Origin: a virus
IMG/VR virus record: IMGVR_UViG_3300046000_004279
Location: 1-64,000 of that record
Length of the DNA stretch: 64,000 bases
Reading direction: 5' to 3' (one strand)
Shown one piece after another: positions 56,410-64,000 of this stretch. How positions within the stretch are numbered: position 1 is the stretch's first letter; the number at the start of each line of letters is the position of its first letter. The position numbers were made by a program, and so were the translations under genes. The notes under the pieces are model-generated. The model ran no database searches. It saw only the letters and a program-made list of their open reading frames with translations, and had not been told where the DNA came from.

Positions 56410-57443
56410 AGACTAGGTGTAAAGCGCCGTTTAACAATCTGTACTTCTCTACATTCGGCAAAGCGGGCCCGTGCTGGCTGCAAGTTAATGTCACATCAGA
56501 TTGGAGTCACACAACATCAATCAAAGACATATGGAACGGACCTGAGTTTAACAAGATCCGCGAAGATCTACTCAACGACAAGTTTTGCGGTAAATGTGAG
56601 ATCTGCAAGACAAACTGGGATGACAACGTTTGGCCCCTCGCGCAGGCGTATGACAAGTTTGGTGTACAAGGATATCCCGAATGGCCATCTTTGTTTGAGT
56701 TAGAGTTAAGCAACCAATGTAATCTTGAGTGCACGATGTGCAGTGGATATCTAAGCAGTGGTATTCGTAAGAATAGAGAAAAACTGCCACCACTACCAAT
56801 GATGTATGATCAGACATTCGTTGATCAGTTGACCGAGTTTGTTCCACATCTGGAAGAAGTACGATTCAATGGTGGTGAGCCATTTGCTCAGAAGATTGTG
56901 CTTGACATTTGTGACATGGTTGCGGGAATCAATCCAGGATTGAAGATCAACATTGCGACCAACGGAACAGTATACAACAAACGCGTTGAGAAGATCCTAC
57001 GCCAGAACAATGTACACATGAATGTCAGTATTGACAGCTTGATAAAGGAAAGATATGAAGCAATTCGTATCAATGCAAACTTTGATCAGCTAATGGCTAA
57101 CTTTGAGATCTTCCACAAGTATAGTATGGAAGGAAATAAAGAGATGGCTGTAATGGTAAATCCAATGCGCAACAATTGGGATGAGATGGTTGACTTTTTG
57201 CAGTTTGCAAATGATCGTAACATAAATCTTTGGTACAACACAATCAAGTATCCTGAGCATCTTGCAATATGGAATCTTGATTGTGATAAGTTGGTGGAAA
57301 TATGTGATACTCTATCTGTAAAGTTAGATCAATACACGCGAAGTGTTAAACATCGTAAGTTCGACAAAGATAACACCTCTACGACTAAGCATTTGATTGA
57401 GAAACAAATAAAGACATGGTTGTTGGATAGCTACACAAGATGA
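56376..57443 (+). CDS. twitch-type radical SAM enzyme B
   Basis: 355 residues from ATG 56376. N-terminal CKAPFNNLY, AGPCWLQ, CGKCEICKT; core motif LSNQCNLECTMCSGYLSS (about 110) and EVRFNGGEPFAQ. Completes a second copy of the order radical SAM, SPASM protein, twitch enzyme. Confidence 0.85.
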   Translation: MQDQLFEIGNLKTRCKAPFNNLYFSTFGKAGPCWLQVNVTSDWSHTTSIKDIWNGPEFNKIREDLLNDKFCGKCEICKTNWDDNVWPLAQAYDKFGVQGYPEWPSLFELELSNQCNLECTMCSGYLSSGIRKNREKLPPLPMMYDQTFVDQLTEFVPHLEEVRFNGGEPFAQKIVLDICDMVAGINPGLKINIATNGTVYNKRVEKILRQNNVHMNVSIDSLIKERYEAIRINANFDQLMANFEIFHKYSMEGNKEMAVMVNPMRNNWDEMVDFLQFANDRNINLWYNTIKYPEHLAIWNLDCDKLVEICDTLSVKLDQYTRSVKHRKFDKDNTSTTKHLIEKQIKTWLLDSYTR

Positions 57444-58672
57444 GTCAAAAAGAATTTGAAAAGCGTAAAAAATATCTTTGCAAGGCCCCGTTTTCAGGTC
57501 TCACTGTTAACCCAACGGGATCTATAACTCTATGTTGTAGTGGTGGACCAGTAACAACTCCTCTTGGTCATATTAGTAAAGTTGACAGTCTTCAACAGTT
57601 TTACAACAGTGAGATAATGGAAAATGTTCGCATTCTTCACGAAAACAAAGCTATAGAACAATCTGTCTGTGCGGGTTGTTATAGACAATATGCTGCTGGA
57701 AAACACAATATGATGGCCATTTTTAACAACTATTGGCATTGGTCTCGAAACAATTTTGATAATGATTGGTATGCTAGAAAAGACGGTATAGATCGGCCAT
57801 TGAGATTTCTTGAATATACGTGTAGCAACATTTGTAATCAAACGTGCGCGTCCTGTAGCAGTTGGTTTAGCTCTAAGTGGCGCGACTATGAGTTAGCATT
57901 TACTCTCGACCAACAACATAAATTCGACAAAACCCCTAAACCCATTTTGAGGTTGGGGGAAACGGATATTGATAAGATCATTGATGTTCTTCCCCACTTA
58001 GATTTTCTATCAATGAAGGGGGGCGAACCTTGGGCGGATAAGAACAACGTTAAAATTCTTCAAAAATTGCTAGAAGTTAATCCATCATGCACTGTCGATA
58101 TTGTTTCTAATATGCAATCAATTCCAGAAAGCACTTGGAAAATGCTTGGTGATGTGGACCATAGTTTAACAAAGCTTTGGTTATCCGCTAGTATAGATGG
58201 TGTAGGTGAAGAGTATAATTGGATTCGCGGCGGAAATTTCAACAAAACGGTTGAAAATCTTGAAAGATGGCATGAAGTTACAAAAAAGAAAATTCGCATT
58301 AATCCTTTTGTGTCGATCTTTAACTTTTTTTCTCTAGACAAGATTGTAGATTATTTCGTATCAAAACCTTATGTTGTAGGTGTTAATATTTCTAATATAG
58401 GCACTTACCCCACATATATTAAATCTCAAAATCTACCAAAATATATAATATTTGAAAAACAAGAATATTATAGAACTAAGTTTAAATCTTACGACCAAAG
58501 CAAATTATTTTGCACCCCTTTATTAGACGATATGAACGAAAGGGAAACTAATTTTATAGAATTAAAAAAATCATTTGAGTGGATTGAAGTTGTTAACAAG
58601 ATGAGAGGTTTTGATTTGTTGGATCATGTTCCTGAATTAAAACGTATCAAAGAAGTTATTTGCGATGGGTGA
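57440..58672 (+). CDS. twitch-type radical SAM enzyme C
   Basis: 410 residues. CKAPFSGLTVNPTG, TLCCSGG, CAGCYRQYA; core YTCSNICNQTCASCSSWF (CNQTCASC as CxxxCxxC, about 132) and FLSMKGGEPWADK. Coupled by overlap to the carbamoyltransferase gene, so it may prepare that enzyme's substrate. Confidence 0.85.
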   Translation: MSQKEFEKRKKYLCKAPFSGLTVNPTGSITLCCSGGPVTTPLGHISKVDSLQQFYNSEIMENVRILHENKAIEQSVCAGCYRQYAAGKHNMMAIFNNYWHWSRNNFDNDWYARKDGIDRPLRFLEYTCSNICNQTCASCSSWFSSKWRDYELAFTLDQQHKFDKTPKPILRLGETDIDKIIDVLPHLDFLSMKGGEPWADKNNVKILQKLLEVNPSCTVDIVSNMQSIPESTWKMLGDVDHSLTKLWLSASIDGVGEEYNWIRGGNFNKTVENLERWHEVTKKKIRINPFVSIFNFFSLDKIVDYFVSKPYVVGVNISNIGTYPTYIKSQNLPKYIIFEKQEYYRTKFKSYDQSKLFCTPLLDDMNERETNFIELKKSFEWIEVVNKMRGFDLLDHVPELKRIKEVICDG

Positions 58673-60011
58673 TCAGACATTAACAGGTCTATCATATGGA
58701 TTCCATGATGCAGCCATCACTGTTATTGATGGCGATAAAATTATAGAATGTCATCACGCAGAACGATTCTCTAAGATCAAAAACGATCACAATCTTTGGC
58801 CCGAGTTCAAAACCTATGGTAAGACTGCCTACTATGAACGACCGTTTCTAAAGAACACTCGTAGATTGTTTGCAGGTCAGTCTTGGGTTAAGAAACCAAA
58901 ACACGACTATTACGTTCCACATCATTGGTCACACGTTGCTGCTGGATACTACACGAGACCGTTCGTTGAAGAACCTGTATGTGTTGTGATTGACGCCGTT
59001 GGCGAATGGGACACCGCATCTATTTGGTGGAAAAAGCAGAAGGTGTGGTCAACAAAATACCCTAGATCTCTTGGTCTGTTGTATAGTGCCATTACCGACT
59101 ACGTTGGTTTGAAACCAATGGAAGATGAATACATTCTTATGGGGATGGCTGCATATGGCAACTACAGCATTAGGTTAGAAGATGCTATACAGAATCTTAT
59201 GAAGACCAACCTACACAAAGGATGTCGTTGGGATTATCGACATCTTGGTCAAAACTATAATGACCTTGCTGCAACTGTTCAAAGTGTGCTAGAAGATAAG
59301 ATTGTAGAGATTATGGCAATCGCTCGTCAATACTCAAACTATTTGTGTTACGGTGGTGGAGTGGCTCTCAATTGTGTAGCAAACTCAAAGATCCGACCAA
59401 TGTTCACAGATGTGTGGATCTTTCCTAGCCCTAGTGATAGTGGCAGTGCATTAGGAGCTGCTGCTGCAATCAACGACAGGATCTTAGATTGGCAAGGACC
59501 TTATCTTGGTTACGACATTAATAGGGAAATCAATCCAAAAGAAGTAGCACAATATCTCGTTGAAAATAGTGTCTGTGGTGTTGCAAATGGTCGTGCAGAG
59601 TTTGGACCTCGTGCGTTAGGCAACCGTAGTCTTTTGGCTGATTGTAGACTGCCAATCAACGATACGGTTAACACAATCAAAAAGCGGCAGAAGTTTAGAC
59701 CATTCGCCCCCGCAATACTAGCAGAGTTTGCTGATCAGTACTTTGATGGTCCAATGAATGAATATATGCAGTTTGTTGCGAAAGCAAAGCACGACTACAG
59801 ATCTGTTACTCACGTTGACGGAACATCGCGAGTTCAGTTGGTAAAGGCTAACTGCAAGTCGGTGTTGAGACCAATACTTGAAGAGTGGTACGAGTTAACG
59901 GGTTGCCCTATGTTGCTAAACACCAGCCTAAATATAAAAGGTCAGCCTTTGGTAAACGATTGGAATGATGCAGAGGCTTTTGCAACTACAAATAAAGTAA
60001 AGGTTTTTTAA
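58665..60011 (+). CDS. carbamoyltransferase (NodU/CmcH/TobZ family)
   Basis: 448 residues. YGFHDAAITVIDGDKII start, PHHWSHVAAGYY (metal His), VIDAVGEWDTASIW, GGGVALNCVANSKI and AEFGPRALGNRSLLADCR define the family, which moves a carbamoyl group from carbamoyl phosphate via carbamoyl-AMP to a hydroxyl. Known acceptors include antibiotics, Nod factors and, in some phages, 5-hydroxymethylcytosine in DNA. Here the acceptor is unknown. It is shorter than TobZ because the N-terminal domain is compact. Confidence 0.9.
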   Translation: MGDQTLTGLSYGFHDAAITVIDGDKIIECHHAERFSKIKNDHNLWPEFKTYGKTAYYERPFLKNTRRLFAGQSWVKKPKHDYYVPHHWSHVAAGYYTRPFVEEPVCVVIDAVGEWDTASIWWKKQKVWSTKYPRSLGLLYSAITDYVGLKPMEDEYILMGMAAYGNYSIRLEDAIQNLMKTNLHKGCRWDYRHLGQNYNDLAATVQSVLEDKIVEIMAIARQYSNYLCYGGGVALNCVANSKIRPMFTDVWIFPSPSDSGSALGAAAAINDRILDWQGPYLGYDINREINPKEVAQYLVENSVCGVANGRAEFGPRALGNRSLLADCRLPINDTVNTIKKRQKFRPFAPAILAEFADQYFDGPMNEYMQFVAKAKHDYRSVTHVDGTSRVQLVKANCKSVLRPILEEWYELTGCPMLLNTSLNIKGQPLVNDWNDAEAFATTNKVKVF

Positions 60012-60839
60012 ATGAGTTATTTGCTAGCATCGGGATGTAGTTGGACTGACGCCAATTTTAAATCTCCTATTATACCAACCTATGATGTTTCATTTCCAAA
60101 GTGGCCAGCGGTGCTAGGTGAAAAAATGGGAATACAAAAAGTTGTAAATGTTGGCGTTAACGGCGCATCTAACGATTCTATTTTTAAAAAATGTTACGAT
60201 GAGATTTCTAAACAAAAACCAAAGTTGGTGTGTATATTAATTACCGATTGGTCAAGACATTCTGTTTTTGATAGTTACGCTTTAAACATTATTCATCTTT
60301 TAGCAACAGACCGTTCTGTAGCGAACGATGATTTATCCGAAGAGTTGTATTTGCTGCGCGAATGGGTAGGACATGAACATGATGCTGTGCAGTTTGCTAA
60401 ACATTTATGGTCATCCACTTTATGTGTAGAAGATATTGTAAGAAATACGTTGCGAGAAATTTGGTTGTTCCAGAATTTTTGTCAACACAACAATATTGAT
60501 TATATTATAATGTCAGGATTGAATCCTATTTATGATTACGGTTTAACTCTTTTAAATAGATTTGAATCCGCCGATTCGACAATTACAAATTTTAGTAGTT
60601 ATATAAAACAGACTCTAACTTCCCCCTATGCAGATAAACTCAATGATAAGAATTTGCTTGGATGGCCATTCTTTGCAGAAATTGGTGGATATAGCGTTTG
60701 GTCAGATTGGGCAGACAAGGGATACGACGATGTTTTTGTCCATAAAGATTTTGATAGTCACCCCAATGGTTTAGGTCATCAACTAATAGCAGAAATGTTT
60801 TATAAAGGATATCAAGACATATATGGTAAAATATCTTAA
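60012..60839 (+). CDS. SGNH/GDSL hydrolase-like protein
   Basis: 275 residues. LLASGCSWTDANF (Ser in G-x-S block I), VGVNGASNDSIFK (block with Gly and Asn) and DSHPNGLGHQLIAEMF (Asp-His block) follow the SGNH ester hydrolase order. Start ATG directly after the carbamoyltransferase stop. Such proteins add or remove acyl groups from sugars. Confidence 0.7.
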   Translation: MSYLLASGCSWTDANFKSPIIPTYDVSFPKWPAVLGEKMGIQKVVNVGVNGASNDSIFKKCYDEISKQKPKLVCILITDWSRHSVFDSYALNIIHLLATDRSVANDDLSEELYLLREWVGHEHDAVQFAKHLWSSTLCVEDIVRNTLREIWLFQNFCQHNNIDYIIMSGLNPIYDYGLTLLNRFESADSTITNFSSYIKQTLTSPYADKLNDKNLLGWPFFAEIGGYSVWSDWADKGYDDVFVHKDFDSHPNGLGHQLIAEMFYKGYQDIYGKIS

Positions 60840-60846
60840 ATATCAT

Positions 60847-60873
60847 TTGACAATTATAAGAATGTACTATAAT
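60847..60873 (+). promoter_or_regulatory. sigma70-like promoter, short spacer
   Basis: TTGACA, 15 bases, TATAAT, just after the SGNH gene. Confidence 0.5.
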
Positions 60874-60942
60874 ATATGGTTTAAACGTAAAAAACGCAAA
60901 CCAAATCAACTTTACATTTATGAACAACGCAAGGATAAGTGA
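60862..60942 (+). CDS. very small basic peptide
   Basis: 26 residues from ATG 60862, WFKRKKRKPNQLYIYEQ, resembling tiny basic phage peptides. It overlaps the -10 box of the promoter at 60847, so it is either read from upstream or not real. Confidence 0.35.
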   Translation: MYYNIWFKRKKRKPNQLYIYEQRKDK

Positions 60943-61163
60943 TGTTTACAGCGATAGTTTTAATGTGCACAACAGAGATGTGGTGCTACACAATTGTTCA
61001 AGAACAAGGGTTCTACGAATCTGAGAAGCAGTGTGTTGCAGCGATTGAAGAGTTGCTAACCAATGAAGAGTTTGATCCTGTGTATCGTTTTTACGAAGAA
61101 GGTCAAACGTTCGATGTGTACAGTTCAGAATGCGTTGAGTGGAAATTCTCGCGACCAACATAA
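60942..61163 (+). CDS. small hypothetical protein
   Basis: 73 residues from ATG 60942 (AAGGAT upstream). Four Cys (MCTTEMWCY, QCVAA, SECVEW) with a hydrophobic start. Possibly exported. Function unknown. Confidence 0.6.
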   Translation: MFTAIVLMCTTEMWCYTIVQEQGFYESEKQCVAAIEELLTNEEFDPVYRFYEEGQTFDVYSSECVEWKFSRPT

Positions 61164-61169
61164 AACCTC

Positions 61170-61198
61170 TTGCCTTTCTGATCTAGATACTCTATAAT
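61170..61198 (+). promoter_or_regulatory. sigma70-like promoter
   Basis: TTGCCT, 17 bases, TATAAT, before the gene at 61230. Confidence 0.65.
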
Positions 61199-61229
61199 AT
61201 TAGTATAGAAAGGAATCATTGGTGTAATT

Positions 61230-61715
61230 ATGTTCACTGATCGTCAAGTTGAAGAAATCGTAGATCTACTCGCTGGCTTGGAAAAGACTTCGCGTGTATA
61301 TCTTGGTTGCGATTCGGTTCGTTACCGTAGAGATAATGCGAATTGGGCTCGCTACGCTACCGTTGCAATCGTTCACATGAACGGTAAGAACGGCTGCCGT
61401 GTGTTCCACACTATCTCACACGAACCAGATTACGATGCAAAGAAGAACCGTCCAAAGGTTCGTATGATGAACGAAGTTGCAAAAGTTTGTAACTTGTACA
61501 ACCAACTAATCCCTTTTATTGATGAGTACAATGTTGAGATTCATCTTGACATTAATACAGACCCCAAGCACGGCTCGAACTGTGCTGCTACCGAAGCTGC
61601 TGGTTACGTTCTTGGTATGACTGGTGTTGAACCTAAGCTCAAGCCAGAAAGCTGGGCTGCTAGCTTTGGTGCAGACGGTATCGTACATGGTCGTGGTATT
61701 AGAGAGGAAGCATAA
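61230..61715 (+). CDS. YkuK-type RNase H-like protein
   Basis: 161 residues. YLGCDSVRYRR (first Asp), FIDEYNVEIHLDINTDPKHG (second Asp cluster) and GADGIVHGRG are characteristic of the YkuK/DUF458 RNase H-like fold. Function unproven. Overlaps the next gene by 1 base (TAATG). Confidence 0.8.
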   Translation: MFTDRQVEEIVDLLAGLEKTSRVYLGCDSVRYRRDNANWARYATVAIVHMNGKNGCRVFHTISHEPDYDAKKNRPKVRMMNEVAKVCNLYNQLIPFIDEYNVEIHLDINTDPKHGSNCAATEAAGYVLGMTGVEPKLKPESWAASFGADGIVHGRGIREEA

Positions 61716-62473
61716 TGAAGGTTGTACTGGTCACTGGTGGATTTGATCCTATTCATAGTGGACATATCGAGTACTTTAAGGAAGCTGCTCAACACGGTGA
61801 CTTGGTAGTTGTTGGGTTAAACTCAGATGAATGGCTGACTCGTAAGAAAGGTCAGCCATTTATGTCTTTTGCTGAACGCAAAGCTGTTATTGAAACTTTG
61901 TGGATGGTTGATGAAGTAATTGCATTTGATGATACAGATAACACCGCTTGTAAAGCTATTGAGTATCTTCTTGAAGATCCTAACATTTCAATTATATTTG
62001 CCAATGGTGGAGATCGTACAAACACATCAACGCCTGAGTACGAACGATTCAAAGATAACCCTCGTGTCGAGTTTGCGTGGGGTGTTGGTGGTCGAGATAA
62101 GAAGAACAGCTCAAGTTGGGTTCTAGATAACTGGAAGAACGCTAAAACAATCCGACCGTGGGGTTGGTATCGTGTTCTTGATGATAAAGATGGATACAAA
62201 GTCAAAGAGCTTGTAATCCAGCCTAGCCAAAGTCTATCTGACCAGCGACATATGCTACGTAATGAGTACTGGTATGTCCTAAGTGGCTGTTGTAAAATTG
62301 ATATAGAGTCGCTACACTTTAGAAAGACGTTCGAGCTCTATCAGCTTAGTGAGGGGTTGGATATTCCTGTGAACACGTGGCATAGAGCATATAACGATAC
62401 AGACAAACCTTGCCATATTCTTGAGGTGCAGTTTGGATCAAAATGTGTTGAAGATGATATTGAAAGGAGATAA
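61715..62473 (+). CDS. cytidylyltransferase-cupin fusion
   Basis: 252 residues. Residues 1-130: glycerol-3-phosphate/HldE-type cytidylyltransferase with GGFDPIHSGHIEYFKEA (HSGH), NSDEWLTRKKG, FAERKAVIETL. Residues 145-250: type II mannose-6-phosphate isomerase-like cupin (RPWGWYRVLDD, WYVLSGCCKI, VNTWHRAYN). The fusion suggests nucleotide-sugar metabolism; I recall similar fusions in T4-like cyanophages. Could feed the glycan island. Confidence 0.85.
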   Translation: MKVVLVTGGFDPIHSGHIEYFKEAAQHGDLVVVGLNSDEWLTRKKGQPFMSFAERKAVIETLWMVDEVIAFDDTDNTACKAIEYLLEDPNISIIFANGGDRTNTSTPEYERFKDNPRVEFAWGVGGRDKKNSSSWVLDNWKNAKTIRPWGWYRVLDDKDGYKVKELVIQPSQSLSDQRHMLRNEYWYVLSGCCKIDIESLHFRKTFELYQLSEGLDIPVNTWHRAYNDTDKPCHILEVQFGSKCVEDDIERR

Positions 62474-62475
62474 CA

Positions 62476-62715
62476 ATGGCTAATATAGATGTAACCGTTG
62501 ACATTGACATTGAAGACTATCTTGATGAGGTTGATGATCAGGATCTTGCTGATGAACTATCAAGTCGTGGATGGTTTGTTGGCGAGACTAAAGATTGGTC
62601 ACCGCCAAACGAAGAGTTGACTTATGAAGAGATAAATGTTATACTTGAACTGTTCCAAATGGCTTTGCCTGGAACGATTCGTTATGAAATCTATGAGAAG
62701 TTGAGAAAGCGATGA
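62476..62715 (+). CDS. small acidic protein
   Basis: 79 residues, strongly acidic N terminus (DIDIEDYLDEVDDQDLADEL). Small phage-type acidic protein, function unknown. Overlaps next gene by 4 bases. Confidence 0.6.
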   Translation: MANIDVTVDIDIEDYLDEVDDQDLADELSSRGWFVGETKDWSPPNEELTYEEINVILELFQMALPGTIRYEIYEKLRKR

Positions 62716-63146
62716 ACATTGCCCACCACCCCTTGTTTAACACTACCACCATTGCCGAATATTATTCAGAAATTGATGGTGTTCCTGTAAAATATGTCTG
62801 CACCTCTGCATTAACCAGTGATGCTAACTGGGCCGTAGACATCTTCTATCGTGAAACGCCACATCCCAAACATGGTAACCGATACTTTGGTATCTACAAG
62901 GATTCATACAATCTTGTTATGATTTGTAATGCTGATAAGATTGAGGATCTTAGGTTTAGTATGATTGAAGGGCCCAGTGGTTGGGAATACTCTCAACACC
63001 GTCATGATTATCGGCAAGTTGGTCAGGCTGCTATTGATGGTGGTCGTTCATATGTTAGATTGGTTGGCTATGGCAATGCTCAGATAAAAGTCGAAGTTAT
63101 GAAGGTCAAAGATGGACAATTTGTGAAAGTTGCACATGAGGCATGA
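62712..63146 (+). CDS. hypothetical protein
   Basis: 144 residues, soluble, alpha/beta. HPLFNTTTIAEYYSEIDG and VDIFYRETPHPKHGNRYFGI; no family recognised. Coupled to neighbours at both ends. Confidence 0.6.
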   Translation: MNIAHHPLFNTTTIAEYYSEIDGVPVKYVCTSALTSDANWAVDIFYRETPHPKHGNRYFGIYKDSYNLVMICNADKIEDLRFSMIEGPSGWEYSQHRHDYRQVGQAAIDGGRSYVRLVGYGNAQIKVEVMKVKDGQFVKVAHEA

Positions 63147-63321
63147 AGTGCTCATTCCACAACCACTCTCAGACTGGGTCTGTTACCTCAGTGGTGATCC
63201 ATCTAAACCTATGGGTTCGGTGACGTACAGACCGCCTAAAGACAGAGAACCAAAATGGTTCAATAGAAAAATGCAGGAATTCTTTTTTGGAATTAAATGG
63301 TATAAACATGAAAAAAGATAA
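63136..63321 (+). CDS. small basic protein
   Basis: 61 residues from ATG 63136 (TTG 63130 possible). Pro, Trp and Lys-rich; KEPKWFNR-like region EPKWFNRKMQEFFFG. Function unknown. Confidence 0.55.
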   Translation: MRHEVLIPQPLSDWVCYLSGDPSKPMGSVTYRPPKDREPKWFNRKMQEFFFGIKWYKHEKR

Positions 63322-64000
63322 TATCACAGAAACATCACAGGATTACTACAACAAGATAATCACAACACTTAATAATCCTCTCAATCTTACTAAAGAACTG
63401 GTAGAACAAATGCCAGAACCTAAGGAATATCCAAATTCTAAATTTGTTGAGAGAGTGATAGTTCCACGTTCTTTGGTTAATTATGACAGATCAAAACAAC
63501 CTAGGGATAAACTTAACGATAAAAAACACTTACAAGATCTCAAGAACGATTATGAGGTTTATGGTATTCGAACGGAAAAATATCCACCTATTGTTAAGAA
63601 ATCAACTGACAGCACAAATGAACATCTTCTAGAAGGTGTTGGAGGGTGGCATCGTAACGAAACTCTGTCACAAATTGACCAAGAGTTTTATGTCTATGAC
63701 ATCTACAAGTTCGATTCTCCTTGGGCAGAACGTGTCGTGAGGAATGGATCTAACTGGTCAACTGGGCCCGCCAAGACACAGTCTCGAAATGACTACATAA
63801 AAGAGATTTGTAATGCTGTAGAAGCTGGTGAAATTTCATCTGATGAAGAATCTATTGATAAAGCAATCGAAGAAATTGCAGCAGATACTACAGCAAAAAC
63901 CCGTAGATTTATCAAGAAAGAAGTAATTGCAAATACTCAAGTAATTGCTAACTTCCGTACATATAATCCTGAAGGTGGTCTGAAATCCAATAACTCAGTT
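63308..64000 (+). CDS. ParB/Srx-like protein, 3' end outside window
   Basis: 231 residues to the window end with no stop. VPRSLVNYDRSKQPR then HLQDLKNDYEVYGI and LLEGVGGWHRNETLSQID give the layout of ParB-like nuclease domains (a target-choosing segment followed by a G-x-HR). Often used in phage DNA metabolism or regulation. The C-terminal domain is not complete. Confidence 0.6.
   Translation, partial: MKKDNITETSQDYYNKIITTLNNPLNLTKELVEQMPEPKEYPNSKFVERVIVPRSLVNYDRSKQPRDKLNDKKHLQDLKNDYEVYGIRTEKYPPIVKKSTDSTNEHLLEGVGGWHRNETLSQIDQEFYVYDIYKFDSPWAERVVRNGSNWSTGPAKTQSRNDYIKEICNAVEAGEISSDEESIDKAIEEIAADTTAKTRRFIKKEVIANTQVIANFRTYNPEGGLKSNNSV

Noticed and set aside
1-64000. Prophage integration module
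   Set aside because: No integrase, repressor or attachment duplication was seen; gene content is that of a lytic T4-like phage.

Overview
The window is a 64 kb piece of a large T4-like (myovirus-type) phage genome, probably from a marine phage infecting an alphaproteobacterium. T4-like signs are TATAAATA late-promoter boxes, overlapping start/stop codons, a T4-type RNase H, a split class I ribonucleotide reductase, PhoH, spanins, and genes whose products start with short peptides like the T4 capsid-targeting signal. Alphaproteobacterial signs are a circularly permuted (two-piece) tmRNA with an AND...ALAA tag, a tRNA-His without an encoded G-1 and with A73, and rRNA-leader-like boxA sequences before tRNA operons. 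PstS, PhoH, glutaredoxin, an IscA-like protein and SpeD fit a marine phage gene set. No integrase, transposase or CRISPR array was seen, and terminase, capsid and DNA polymerase genes are outside the window.

Layout. 1-3.3 kb: two SleB-type wall hydrolases around two reverse-strand membrane proteins, with back-to-back late promoters, then pstS. 3.3-6.1 kb: a B12-type radical SAM enzyme, the tmRNA and a small outer-membrane-barrel-like protein. 6.1-13.7 kb: an unusual accessory island with two fatty-acid desaturases, an acyl carrier protein, a possible N-acyltransferase, four 2-oxoglutarate/Asp-hydroxylase-like proteins, an FkbM methyltransferase, a dehydrogenase-like protein and a QueC-like PP-loop protein. 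13.7-16 kb: small early genes behind sigma70-like promoters, ended by tandem hairpins. 16-27.3 kb: late genes, including a run of putative internal head proteins (a ligase-like nucleotidyltransferase, a HIGH-motif nucleotidylyltransferase, a P-loop kinase and modular proteins). 27.3-36.2 kb: small conserved genes, the spanin pair, NrdB/NrdA, RNase H, PhoH, glutaredoxin and a holin-like protein. 36.2-41.3 kb: a glycosyltransferase/methyltransferase island. 41.3-52.9 kb: 25 recognisable tRNAs covering 19 amino acids (no Lys seen) plus four odd tRNA-like RNAs and two structured non-coding islands, mixed with small genes. 52.9-60.8 kb: a block of five radical SAM enzymes, two separate SPASM-type proteins, a carbamoyltransferase and an SGNH-type protein. 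60.8-64 kb: small genes, a YkuK-type RNase H-like protein and a cytidylyltransferase-cupin fusion; the last gene runs off the window.

How the parts may work together. The tmRNA and tRNAs give the phage much of its own translation support. Sigma70-like promoters (TTGACT/A, 17 bp, TATATT-like) drive early small genes and RNA operons; TATAAATA boxes drive lysis, structural and internal-protein genes. The acyl/desaturase island, the glycosyltransferase island and the radical SAM/carbamoyltransferase block each look like a biosynthetic pathway acting on host lipid, surface glycan, virion or phage DNA. Their products cannot be read from sequence alone and are the most interesting part of the window.
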